A stretch of 64,000 nt of DNA from Sphagnum magellanicum (lineage: Eukaryota; Streptophyta; Sphagnopsida; Sphagnales; Sphagnaceae): positions 16,445,349 through 16,509,348 of the forward strand of contig CM038918.1 of assembly GCA_021904315.1 (NCBI GenBank). Direction: 5' to 3'. The position numbers were made by a program, and so were the translations under genes. Numbering within the stretch: position 1 is the stretch's first letter; each line of letters begins with the position of its first letter. Under the pieces are notes generated by a model. It was not told the origin of the DNA. It was given only the letters and a program-made list of their open reading frames with translations, and did not search any database. Below, piece by piece: positions 34,601 to 45,335 of this stretch.

Positions 34601-37065
34601 GGTGGTGTCGATGGTGTGCTCTGTGAAGGCCTTAGGGTAGCCTTTTGAACAAACATCGTCAGCCATGCAAGGGCAATGTGGGTTGATGGTGCCACAGGGG
34701 CCATGCAGCATGCAACTTGTAACGACCTCAAAAAGAGTGGGGTGTGCATCCTTATTAAGTAACTCTGCAGACACCATACGGTCGTACTCATCTGGCCCTC
34801 GTGGTTTGTGATCGGAGTGCAAAATGAGCAGAATGTGTGCATGGGGTAGGCCTCTCTTCTGCCACTCAATGACATGAATGTTAGCCACCACCTCGCCAAA
34901 AATGCCATTTTTCAAAAGCTCATCTAGCAAGTGCTGTAATTTACCAACAAAAACGCGTGTGACCAAATCAGGGCGGTCATTGGCAATCTCGTCGGGCTTC
35001 AACGCGTTGACAATCTCTTCCCACTTGGGGTTGCAGGTCATGGTGATGAACAAATCAGGTTTGCCATATTGGCGTACAATGGCCATGGAATCTTGGTACA
35101 ACTGAGCCATGTGTCGGTGGCCACCAATGAATGAGGATGGCAATACAATGATCCTGCCCAGGTTGTCGATGTTGGCGTCGTTATTGGCAACAGCATCAGC
35201 CACGCCACCATAAATTGCAGCAGGCAGAGGGCCCTGGTTGTTGCGTATGTAAAACAACCGTTGTGATTCCACTTTGCTGTATTGGTCAACACCCCATTCT
35301 TGATACAAACGTTTGCCATACACAAAGAGGGTGTGCGATGTCGGGTTCCTATCGTGCATGTGATAGCAAGCCCACTCTCGTGCAGTGATTTTTTTGCATT
35401 GTGCAGGTTGTGCTGGCCTTACATTTACTACAACATGTTCAGCATCACCTTCCTCCTCGCTGCCATCATCCTGTGCAAGTTGTGTTGGCTCTGCATTTGC
35501 TACAACATGCCCAACAAACCCTTCCTCCTCACCGCTAGCAATTTGCCGACGGACAGGGGTAACAATAGCATGGGGCATGTTTGGCTGCCAGTCGGGCTCA
35601 CCATGAGGATGGAACAGCACAAAGTGCAATGGATCATAAGCAAGGTGCAGGTCACTGATCCTCCATAGCCTGCCGCCGTGTGCACGCACTCTGATATCCC
35701 TGCCTGTAACCTGTTTCATCACCGCCACCTGTGGAGGAGCACCAACATTTATGTCAACGAATGAGGAACATTGCATCAAGTGAGCGATGGCAACAAACAA
35801 ACAACACATCAGCACATGTTGTTGAAGAACCTCACCTGCCAGCAGCCCAGCCACTTCGGGGGCGGTAGGAGCATTATAGCGGCGCTTGTCAACGTTGCCG
35901 TCGACCCTGATGACAACTTCCCATTGAGGCAAGTCGTGTGCGGGCATGTCCATGACTTGTTTGAAACGTTGCACAAATGTGTTGTGATCATGCAACATTT
36001 GTTGTAGCCCCGCCAAAGTTGGCTGATGCAAAGCAGCGCCCGTAGCACCCAAAGCTGCAAGGCGTGCTGTGACTTGTGCATCCATGGAATCAATGATGTA
36101 CAGCTGGGCAAATTGTGGCACATCATGCTCGGCAGGCTGCAAAGGCCCCAACAAGTGATGCACAGCCCCTTTGATGGCAATCATGCTGATCCCTTGTTCC
36201 GGGGAATGGATGTGTAGGCCCGTTGAGGCCATCTGCAATGCAAAGTTATATGCACGAATGTTCAACCTGAAATCCTTAGTGGCAGGTGACAAAGGCTGGT
36301 GCTCACTGGGCACACTGGTGAGCAAATCTCTAAGTGGCTGAGGTGCAGGGGCGGGGAAAGCATTACTCAACCCAAACATCTTGCCACCGTCGCAACACAA
36401 AGTGGTGCGCTTTTTCTCGTGCTAAAAGCGGAGTGCATTACAGTGTGTGCACTTATGTGACATGGCACCCAATGAGTGTACCACCAACCCCTCCACCTCA
36501 TCCACAGTGTGCAGGGCTTGCTTCCCAGCTCGCCGGGCGCGAGCCCCTCGCCTAGCTGCTTGTTGCTGGTTAGAAGGCTCAGCTACCCTGGCAGCACGCT
36601 TGGCAGAGGCATCCTGTTCCCTAACTGCCTGCTGGTGTTCAGCAGGCTGGGCTGCCCTGGCAACACGCTTGGCAGAGGCATCCCGTTCCTTGACTGCCTG
36701 TTGCTGTTCAGCAGACTGGGCTGCCTTAGCAGCACGCCTGGCAGAGGCATCCCGTTCCTTGACTTCCTGTTGTTGTTCAACAGACTGGGCTGCCCTGGCA
36801 ACACGCTTGGCAGAAGCATCCCGTTCCCTGATTGCCTGTTGTTGTTCAGCAGACGGGCTGCCTTAGCAGCACGCCTGGCAGAGGCATCCCGTTCCCTGAC
36901 TGCCTGTTGTTCTTCAACAGATTGGGCTGCCCTGGCAGCACGCTTGGCAGAGGCATCCCGTTCCCTAACTACCTGTTGTTGTTCAGCAGACTGGGCTGCC
37001 CTGGCAGCACGCATGGCAGAGGCATCTCGTTCCCTGACTGCCTACTGCTGTTCAGCACTCTGCAT
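31663..37065 (-). pseudogene. Helitron Rep/PIF1-type helicase (RepHel), degenerate
   Basis: Exons run 37065-34551, 34423-33484 and 33353-31663, with 127- and 130-bp GT-AG introns. In order there are seven 23-residue Arg/Ala/Gln repeats, a Cys pair (CTHC) followed by LCCDGGK, and the Helitron-like N domain (KRLYQEWGVDQYSKVESQRL, SSFIGGHRHM, TMTCNPKWEEI). Then come the HUH motif GLPHAHILLIL (about 34835-34843), WVVPYNPYL and the tyrosine motif KYLYKYVYKGHD (about 34279-34318). The helicase follows, with Walker A GLGGTGKTF (about 33043-33067), VWDEA and FAMTINKAQG, then HGQLYVAMSR. The gene is broken by stops at 37042-37044, 36422-36424, 33484-33486, 32847-32849 and 32688-32690. Frameshifts lie near 36853 and 31855. 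The enzyme would have nicked and unwound DNA for rolling-circle transposition. Intact motifs between the breaks suggest recent loss. Confidence 0.9.
36580..37065 (-). repeat. Seven 69-bp coding repeats in the RepHel N-terminus
   Basis: The unit encodes 23 residues of the form AVRERDASAKRAARAAQSAEQQ plus one Gln. Copies differ at a few positions. One copy, near 36853, has lost a base (GACGGGCTGCC where others have GACTGGGCTGCC), which shifts the frame. The stop at 37042-37044 is TAG where sister copies have CAG. Confidence 0.92.
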
Positions 37066-37610
37066 TGTACACAAAGTCCGGGAACCATGACACACCTAAG
37101 CCACACCCATTATGTGTGTGAAGCTCCACCCGACAACCCCCTCCTCCTCCTCCTCCTTGCCTCCTACATTGCTGCAACCCACATCAATTCTTTTTCTCTT
37201 TCCTTCCTTCCTTCCTTCTTTCCTTACTACATTGCCACAACCAACAACATCAATTCTTCTTGACAACCCATTACCAGATGTCTGATTCTTGACCTACTTC
37301 TTATAACAGATTTGATTTTTTGATTCTTGAGCAAGTCTTACAGATAGATTGCAATGCAATATGTGTTATGAAAGTTGTAGTCATAGATCAATTTACAGAA
37401 GCCAAATCAAGCAGAAGCCAAATCAAGCTTAGCAAGCTCAACAAGATCAGCCTCACTCAAGAGATGATGCAAATGTATCTTCACCATATGAATGAAGAAG
37501 AAATGGGTCCCAAAAGATTCTGACCAAAAAACAAATTCTGATATAATAATATTTGTGGCAGTCTCTTGTGAATGGTCGTAGCCAGAACGACAATTGGGTG
37601 CAGTGCCTTA

Positions 37611-38110
37611 ATTGGGTGCCCGTGACCTTCGGACACTGTGAAGTCCCCCGGTTTCTTTGAAAAGGGCGGAGAAAAAAAAAAAAAAAAAAAAACCTGGTAT
37701 TAACCCTGGGCAGCCCGCCGGAAAAGGGCGGAAAAAAAACCAAAAAAAAAAACCCTGGTATTAACCCTTGGCAGCCCGCCGGAAAAGGGCGGGGAAAAAA
37801 AAAAAACCCTGGTATTAACCCTGGGCAGGTCCGGCGCCTACACAGCGAACCCGCCAGAAAAGGGCGAAAAAAAAAAAAAAAAAAAAACCCTGGGTTTAAC
37901 CCTGGGCAGCCCGCCGGAAAAGGGCGGGGAAAAAAAAAACCCTGGTATTAACCCTGGGCAGGTCCGGCGCCTACACAGCGAACCCGCCGGAAAAGGGCGG
38001 AAAAAAAAAAAAAAAAAAACCCTGGGCAGCCCACCGGAAAGGGCGAAAAAAATATTTAGTGGGTGCCCGTGACCTTCGGACACTGTGAAGTCCCCTGGTT
38101 TCTTTAAACC
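37611..38110. repeat. Minisatellite of CCTGGGCAGCCCGCCGGAAA-type units
   Basis: About seven units of roughly 60-70 bp combine poly-A, an ACCCTGG...AACCCTGGGCAG block and a CCGGAAAAGGGCGG block. The array is bracketed by direct copies of a segment of about 48 bp (GTGCCCGTGACCTTCGGACA..., 37617 and 38067). It lies upstream of RepHel within element 2. The Phe/Pro/Gly-rich open frames here come from the repeat. Confidence 0.85.
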
Positions 38111-38261
38111 AAGAGGGACACACAAAGGCGCAAAGCAGCCTTTATTTTTATTTTTATTTTTTAAAAATTTCCCAATGAAAACATACATGGTGAAGCGAAC
38201 TTTTATGTGTTTTCTGTTTTTATTTTGTGTTTATTTTCACTTTGATATTTTTTTTATTTTA

Positions 38262-38985
38262 AAAAAGAAGCAAATACATCCGGACGGACGGAGATTTTTT
38301 ATTTTTTATTTTTTATTTTGTTTCTTCATTTTTGTTAATTTAAGAGAAGGGGAGAAAAATCCAACAAAAAAAATCCAAATAAAAAGAAAAAGAAGCAAAT
38401 ACGTCCGGACAGACGGAGATTTCTTAATTTTTATTTTTTATTTTGTTTCTTCATTTTTGTTAATTTAAGAGAAGGGGAGACAAATCCGACAAAAAAAATC
38501 CAAAAAAAAAAAAAAAAAAAGCAAATACGTCCGGACGGATGGACACACAGAGGGGTTGCAAAATCGGCCTCGCAAATTAACGGGTCAGAACGTCAAGACA
38601 CAGAAAATAAGTATATTTTTATATTTTTTGTTTCTTCATTTTTGTTAATTTAAGAAAAGGGGTAAAAAATTCGACAAAAAAAATCCCAAAAAAAACAAAA
38701 GAAGCAAATACGTCCGGACGGATGGACGGACACACAAAGGGGTTGTAGAATCGGCCTCGCAGATTAACAGGTCAGAACGTCAAGACACAGAAAATAAATT
38801 TTTATATTTTTTGTTTCTCCATTTTTGTTAATTTAAGAGAAGGGGAGAAAAATCCGACAAAAAAAATCCCAAAAAAAAAAAAAAAAAGCAAATATGTCCG
38901 GACGGACGGACGGACACACAGAGGGGTTGCAGAATCGGCCTCGCAGATTAACGGGTCAGAACGTCAGGACACAGAAAATAAATAA
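38262..38985. repeat. Minisatellite of GCAAATACGTCCGGACGGA units
   Basis: Five units start near 38268, 38393, 38520, 38704 and 38886. Each has AATTTAAGAGAAGGGGAGA, AATCCGACAAAAAAAATCC, poly-A and the CGTCCGGACGGACGG block. Later copies add AGGGGTTGCAGAATCGGCC and ATTAACGGGTCAGAACGT. A version of the last part also occurs in Helitron element 1 at about 31385-31430. Confidence 0.85.
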
Positions 38986-39209
38986 TTTTTTATATTTACA
39001 TGTCGGGCCGGTTCTGCCGGTGAATTAAAACGTAGAATTGTCATGTCACGGACGGACAGACAGACCAAGCAAGTCTTGGAAATAGCTGCTGACAGGTTTC
39101 ATGGTTGGGTATGAGTAGGGTGCCCACATGACTGACATTTTGCTTTGAAAAATATTTGTAATTAGCTTGTCAATATCTGCTGATTCTTCAAAGTTTCAAG
39201 GAGGGATCC

Positions 39210-39308
39210 AACTTTGCATATTCCTTTATGAGTTCAAAGTGTTGGAGCAAAGTCTCCTTAATGATCTTCTCTCCAACACTTTGAACTCATAAAGGCATAT
39301 GCAAAGTT
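39210..39308. repeat. 38-bp inverted repeat with 23-nt loop
   Basis: Left arm 39210-39247 and right arm 39271-39308 are complementary with one mismatch. The arms contain CCTTTATGAGTTCAAAGTG and its complement. The left arm codes for part of the LLQHFELIKEYAKL segment, so the foldback is built from the captured exon. A transcript would form a long, nearly perfect stem. Confidence 0.88.
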
Positions 39309-39530
39309 GATCTTCTTTCTTCTGAAGCCATCAGCGCTTCTTCTACTAGAGTAGCAACAGCAACATGCGCAACAGCCTTTTCTGTTGAACTTTGAGATTC
39401 ATCCTCATTTGCCTTATGAACCCGTTTCTTCATTCTGGCCATCTGATGAAAGTGACTACGATTATACAGATTAGTCTTTCCAGATGCTAAGAACTCTTCC
39501 CTGGTCCTTTTGGGAGAATTTCGTAACCAA

Positions 39531-39905
39531 GTTTTGGTTTTGCATCAGGAAGGTAGTAGTAATTGAGGAAGTGTACAGTAAAACTTCAAGCTCCCAATGA
39601 GGAGCTTGAATGAAACAGAGAGCTGAAATTCACAGACTTACAGAGCTCTGGTTTAGTGTGCATCTCATGAGTACTGATAATTTTTCAGTGGGTCACCATG
39701 GCCTCTATAGTTGAGAGAAATCCGAATTGTACAACAGACTGTCTTTGTTGCTCTTACTGGGTCACCAGTTTCTGGAGACTCTCTTGCTCTTCCTCCAAGC
39801 TGCATTCCAATGTCTAGAAACAAAATTACACAAATTGATATGAGAGGAAACCAAGTGTGGAGAGTTTGTATGGAGAGACATAGTATTTTGTTTTCAAAGA
39901 TGAAT
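39531..39905. repeat. 375-bp direct repeat, copy A (copy B at 40635-41010)
   Basis: This block recurs about 1,104 bp downstream in the same orientation, nearly identical. Copy A includes the small captured exon (LEEEQESLQKLV). In copy B (exon 40863-40904) the base after the acceptor AG has changed from C to G. The break at the left side falls right after GGTTTTGCATCAGG-linked sequence, where the flanks become unrelated. Confidence 0.9.
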
Positions 39906-41504
39906 TGATAATGGGGAAGAAAATCTGTGTACTTGGATTTTGTGTGTAAAAGACCTGCAGCAAGTTTCCATAAGTGTGTGTGAATTAACACGGGCCTTTT
40001 GTAGCTTTTTGAGTAACACCTGCTGGCCCTCGATTGTTGAGTTTCGCTTTTTCCCTTCCACCTGCACTTTTACAGGATCCCCCATTTCTCAGCTGCCAGC
40101 AGGTCGTTGTATGATCAACATCTGTTGTAATAAAATAAGAATTTCTGCATGTTTTTCCAGCATCCTCTGGTCAGGGTTTATGTACCTCAAGTGCAGACTG
40201 AAGTTACAAGAGTTTAGTCTGTGCCAAGTGAGCTCTGACAATTTGACTTAGAAGGCTTTCTCATGTTTCACCACCTTTTCTTACAGTTTGTGGACTTTTA
40301 CAGTCTCCTTTGACAAACTTCTTTGCAGCTGAAGACCACTGATTGCTGCAGTTGCAAAGTTACCACCAACTTTGGACTTCAGAAGTGGAATGGATATATC
40401 ATTTGTGGATATGCATCAGAGCCTCCTGCAAACTCAACGCAGAGCCTTAACAGCATACTCTCAAATCAGAGTCAAAATGCAGATACCAACAATACATTGT
40501 GTTCACTTGATTTGTGGATCCAGAAGAAAATGCATGCACCAACAACAACAATAAACTGTAGTCTAAGGTTGAAGAGATGAACAGGAGGAGAAACCACTTG
40601 TGAAGCTACAGTTTAGTGAGAGAAAGTAAGACTTGTTTTGGTTTTGCATCAGGAAGGTAGTAGTAATTGAAGAAGTGTACAGTAAAATTTCAAGCTCCTA
40701 GTGAAGAGCTTGAATGAAACAGAGAGTTGAAATTCACAGACTTACAGAGCTCTGGTTTAGCGTGCATCTCATGAGTACTAATAATTTTTCAGTGGGTCAC
40801 CATGGCCTCTATAGTTGAGAGAAATCCGAATTGTACAACAGACTGTCTTTGTTGCTCTTACTGGGTCACCAGTTTCTGGAGACTCTCTTGCTCTTCCTCC
40901 AACCTGCATTCCAATGTCCAGAAACAAAATTACACAAATTGATATGAAAGGAAACCAAGTGTGGAGAGATGGGTATGGAGAGACATAGTATTTTGTTTTC
41001 AAAGATGAATCTTATAAGAACGCTTATTTATGAAAATGCAGATACCTCACCACCAACAATTCACCACCAATAGGCTCGCAAGCTCCGCTGATCACATCTA
41101 GATAAAATTGTTGCGACCGCCATTCGTCGTCGTCCTCCTCCTCTTCCATCTAGGGACCTCGATTTCAAGACATGGTCCTGTCCGTCCGTCGAGGTCCTGA
41201 AACCAAGATCGACACCTAGACGGACTGACTGACTGACGGACAGACACCATCTTAGCTTTAATATATAAGATAGTTGGACCACCGTCATGTGTAAATTATC
41301 ATGGCATTAACATCTTGGTTGGTTCATTAAAAAAAACATATAGTCTTTTTTTTTTATTTACACATTCCATGGCAAGGCTCCACATTAGAATGTTAAAATC
41401 GATATGTGAAAAGCGCAAATCATATTTAAATATATTATTTATGTACAAAAACCACCACTATGAATAACCACACCTTATGCATGGAATAGTGTAACTCATA
41501 TTGA

Positions 41505-41997
41505 CTAGTGTGAACCCCGTGCATAATGCACAGGTGTGTTATTTCAACAATGTTTGGTTGATGTTTTTGGTTTTTTTAAAAAACTTTTCTTTTCAAACAA
41601 CCGTTGGTCCCCCCCCCACTGCCCCAGTCCTTCGCATTTCCCACTCTGGTTCTTTACCTTGTCGACCCCCCCCGCCTAGTCCTTCACATTTCCCACTCCG
41701 GTTCTTTAACCCGTCGAACCCCCCCGCCCGGTCCTTCGCATTTCCCACTCTTGTTCTTTAACCCGTCGATCCCCCCCCGCCCGGTCCTTCGCATTTCCCA
41801 TTCTAGTTCTTTAACCCGTCGATCCCCCCCGCCCGGTCCTTCACATTTCCCACTCCAGCCCGCCCGTGCTAGCCCACCTTCATTCAGAATCCGCTGTCAC
41901 CGTCCTGCCTACAACACTAAGCTCGCGAGAACACAAAACCCCCTTCCCAAGCCCTGTCATTGATTGATTGATTGACCAAGTGAATTAATATATTAGA
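41505..41997 (-). mobile_element. Non-autonomous Helitron, element 3 (493 bp)
   Basis: On the minus strand it starts TCTAATATATTAATTC at 41997. It ends with a GTGCA-TTA-TGCAC hairpin, about ten bases and CTAG (41508-41505). The flanks are A (41504) and T (41998). Most of the inside is a 52-bp C-rich minisatellite. It has no coding capacity. Its hairpin differs from elements 1 and 2, so it belongs to another subfamily. Confidence 0.78.
41605..41860. repeat. 52-bp C-rich minisatellite, five copies
   Basis: Units contain CCTTCGCATTTCCCACTC, GGTTCTTTAACCCGTCGA and a run of 6-9 C. They begin near 41629, 41681, 41733, 41786 and 41838. The Pro/Ser/Phe-rich open frames across it are repeat artefacts. 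The array lies wholly inside Helitron element 3. Confidence 0.9.
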
Positions 41998-44900
41998 TTA
42001 ATTGTGGGGGGCATATTTGATTGACCCATCGCAAAGAAATTTAATCAAGTTTTTATTTGGCACAAATGAACATTTTATTTGGTGACTTTGTAGTCACCCT
42101 CGATAGATTATAAATTATTTCAAATGTGAAGGATGATCAACTCCACAAATATCAATCAAAAATTTGAAAATGTGTATCGTATGATATTTCAAAAATCATA
42201 ACAATTGAAATATATATATAATGATCTCCTCCTTTGGGCTATTTTTATAAGTTACAATAATAGACCCTAGGGCAAATAATATGGGACAAAGTGAAATGTT
42301 ATTGGTAACATGTGGGGCAACACTTTGGGAATTTGGGGGACATGTTAAAAACCCGTTGGGAACAACAAAAAATTCAAACAAATCGAACACCACCCATCCT
42401 CCTCGAAAGAAAACAAATTGGACCCCTTCGATACATGCTATGTTATGTATTTAATTAATTTTGGACTAAATTGTCAATTTTGGACTTTTTTTTAACCTAA
42501 TGGTTGGGATCAAATCTTCTATTAAATTTGAAACAATTTTTTTTAAGAAAATTATTTCTTGGATTATTTAGTAAGACAAAACATTATTAATATCTATTAT
42601 TGTATCATTTGGTGGCCCCCAATTAAATCAAATTTTCTTTCTAATTTTTCACCTTCCAAATGGTCATTGGTAGTTTTGGGCTTTTCAAAAGTCTATAATT
42701 AATTAAATATATTGGCACCTCATCGGATGCAAAGAATTTATATGGCCTACCTATGTTTTTTGCCATTTTTTATCTAAACTACTTACAAGGCTAGAATTGT
42801 GGGGACATAAAGCAACCACATTAATGTTCAATACCATTTTCATATTAAAAAATAAATTACATTCAACATTTTAAAGCAACATCAATATTTTAATTTAAAC
42901 CCCACACATCTTATATTGGAAGTGTACACCTTAATGCCAAAAGCAAGGTATGTGCAAACCCACATTCAAATGTGTAATATTGTTTAAACATATACACACA
43001 TTTAACCATGTAAAGTTCAACCATGATAAAAAAGAAACATCAAACATCATTAAAATAAAATAAATTAAAATATTTCATGTAAAATATTTAAAATAAAATG
43101 TATGTTTGTATAATGGTCTACCAAATTCCCATTGTTAGAGGCTTACTAAACAAAATCAACCTAGGGACTATTTTGAATGCCTAATCATTGTCACAAATTA
43201 TTAGTTGGCATCCAATCCCATTGGCAATTTACCTAATTAAAATTCATACACTGATGCATTTGTCTCTCCAACCCCTTATTTGAATTCAAAGTTGTTATGA
43301 ACCACATACCAAAACCATGATTTATTGAAACATAATGTTAAAAATAACTTATTGAAAGATGCATTATGTTTGAATATCGTACGATTGGCATGTCAAGCAA
43401 AATCACGTTATTTTGGACTATAATCCCTAATGTCTCTAGTCAAATGAAAACCCTCACCAAATCATTCACAATTGCCAAACAACAAAAAATTAAAGGGTAA
43501 CACTCTTGGACATGTAAAATGGCATCATCATTACAAATGTATCCAAAATAATTATCAATGTAATTTATTTTAGTTGAACATGAAATGCAACTCTACAAAT
43601 GGGGGTATATTTCAATGTTTATGAATAATTTCAAATGAATATGATTCAATATTGGAATTAGTTTAGGGGGAACAACTTTAGGTTCCATTACAAGTTGTCC
43701 TTTTGAATGACACATTCAAAGAATAATGAATTACCTTAGATGATGAAAAAAATGGTTGACGTTTAACCATTAACTAGTTTTTTTCTTGATTTATTCTTAT
43801 TTCATGATTTAGCAAATATTTATATTATTTTATTTTTTCAAGGATGGGCATTATTTCACAAAATCTTTGTGAAATGCCATAATCCATTTTATTTATGTGC
43901 GAGCATAACTCCAATTTTATACTATTGTTGCATCATGATCTAACATGTTGTCATGTGCATTTCAAGAGGAATTAGGAAGTTATTCCAATACTAAATTTTA
44001 GGCTTTAATGAATTTTGATGGGTGTATTTAAGTTTATAAATTGGTTGCAATCATGTTTAATGAAGGTCTCCTAAAGATTGAAGAAAGGGAATTGTGCCAC
44101 TTAAAACATTGTTTCAAAATCTACAAAAGACTTCACAATTTTTTTTCCTTTCTTCAATACTTATATTTTTCTCAAAACAATGTAATTTACCATTTCCTTA
44201 ATTATGTTGTGTTTTGAAACATATCATGTTATATTGCAATGCTCAAATTCCTTTGCAATTAAAAATCTTTTGTTGTTGTGAACATAAGTTCCCAAAATTG
44301 GTTGTTTGGAAATTTACACTTCGAATAATTTTTCACAAGTTTGGATGCAACAATGCAAATTAGGTTTTGACTATTCTTACCATTTCAAAGCAGAAAATTA
44401 ACTATCATAGTGAGCATTTACCAAAGAAAACTTGATGAAAACAAAATTGGAGTTATTGAGTTTACATTCTTTTTTATTGAAATTTATTTGGGTACATTTC
44501 AAATATTGTGTTGAATCCATGCAACATGTGAATGGACCATCATGATGTTCTACATTTAATTACATGCTTTACTTCACTTTCACATAACTACAAGTAGGCA
44601 CTTGAAAATATTAGCCTTTGTAATGGGTCCAAATTTTTTAATGTAAACAAGTCAAGACAAAAGTACATAGGGGATCCTCATTTGAGTCTTGGTTATGGTA
44701 TTTTTTTTATTAATTATAATATGGACCATTCATTTCAATTACCAAAAAAAGTTGCACATGCTAATCAAATGATGCCCAAGCATGGGTTTGAACATAATTT
44801 TGTCTTTTCACAATATTATTTTTGTTGTAGTTTGCTTGCCCTTCCCGATTGCCTTACATCTTGGATCATTTTACAACTTGGTTCACTATTGTTGTTGGTA

Positions 44901-45199
44901 TGGTATTTGCCTCACATGTAAGAGCTTCACAACATTAAAACTTTTGTGAGATTTGTGCACATATAATTTATCGAGGAAGTATGAAAAGGAGCTTTCAAAA
45001 TGCATTAATAAAAAATTGGACTAGATTATTGAGAGGTCAATTTGGCTTCAACAATTAAGTTATTTAAATGTGAAGTATTAGGAACATAAATAAGATTTGT
45101 CCATCAACCTAAATTGGTCCTTAAATAGCCCCTAAATAGTATAGGCACCTCTAGGTAGGCCTTGAGTCAACTAGCCTATTGACCCAACCTCTCACAAGT

Positions 45200-45335
45200 A
45201 TGTTTATTATTATTATTTTTAATACTACATCATCAAGATTGATTTTAGTCATGATCATTAGATGTTTGACGTGAAGTTTGAACCTTCAACTTTTAGGTCA
45301 CATTCCAAGGCCTTAATCATCCAACCACCACTATA
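45200..45335 (-). mobile_element. Putative tRNA-derived SINE head
   Basis: On the minus strand an A-box-like TGGTTGGATGA (45327-45317) is followed, 33 bp on, by a good B box GGTTCAAACTT (45284-45274). Box identity and spacing fit an internal RNA polymerase III promoter of tRNA type. It aligns loosely with the plus-strand copy at 45880. The far end is not defined. Confidence 0.5.

Larger units (their letters stand above)
39190..40061 (-). pseudogene. Apparently captured host-gene exons inside Helitron element 2
   Basis: Two adjacent minus-strand exons join in frame. Exon 40061-39955 (VEGKKRNSTIEGQQ, LLKKLQKARVNSHTL, METCC) ends at CAG followed by GTCTTT. Exon 39799-39758 (LEEEQESLQKLVT) follows GCAG and precedes GTAAGAG, and the split Ser codon is restored. 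Farther downstream is a third open segment, about 39545-39287, including SPKRTREEFLASGKT, YNRSHFHQMARMKKR and VAVATLVEEALMASEERR. A fourth near 39275-39195 reads ETLLQHFELIKEYAKLDPSL. I do not recognise the parent gene. The exons lie in the Helitron orientation between its 5' end and RepHel, which is the usual place for captured sequence. They could instead be a host gene if the element boundaries are wrong. Confidence 0.6.
31591..41270 (-). mobile_element. Helitron, element 2 (about 9.7 kb), with decayed Rep/helicase gene
   Basis: On the minus strand the element starts TCTTATATATTAAAGC at 41270 and ends near 31591 with a GTGGC-GTA-GCCAC hairpin, six bases and CTTG. It sits between A (31590) and T (41271). 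Its 3' end is homologous to that of element 1 over about 75 bp. CTTG departs from the usual CTRR end and may be a mutation. From 5' to 3' it carries a GGAC-rich leader, two copies of a 375-bp block, exons that look captured, two minisatellite arrays and the RepHel pseudogene. Pairing of these two ends is inferred from the TC start, the orientation and the AT site. Confidence 0.75.

Noticed and set aside
36447-37263. Cys/Ser/Leu-rich plus-strand frames of 139-204 residues
   Set aside because: They are antisense to the 69-bp repeats of the Helitron gene.
40323-40580. 85-residue plus-strand frame inside Helitron element 2
   Set aside because: No recognisable domain, and it is opposite to the captured exons. 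It may be part of captured DNA but cannot be called a gene.
41501-41963. Pro-rich frames resembling an extensin-like protein
   Set aside because: They are the translation of a C-rich minisatellite inside Helitron element 3.
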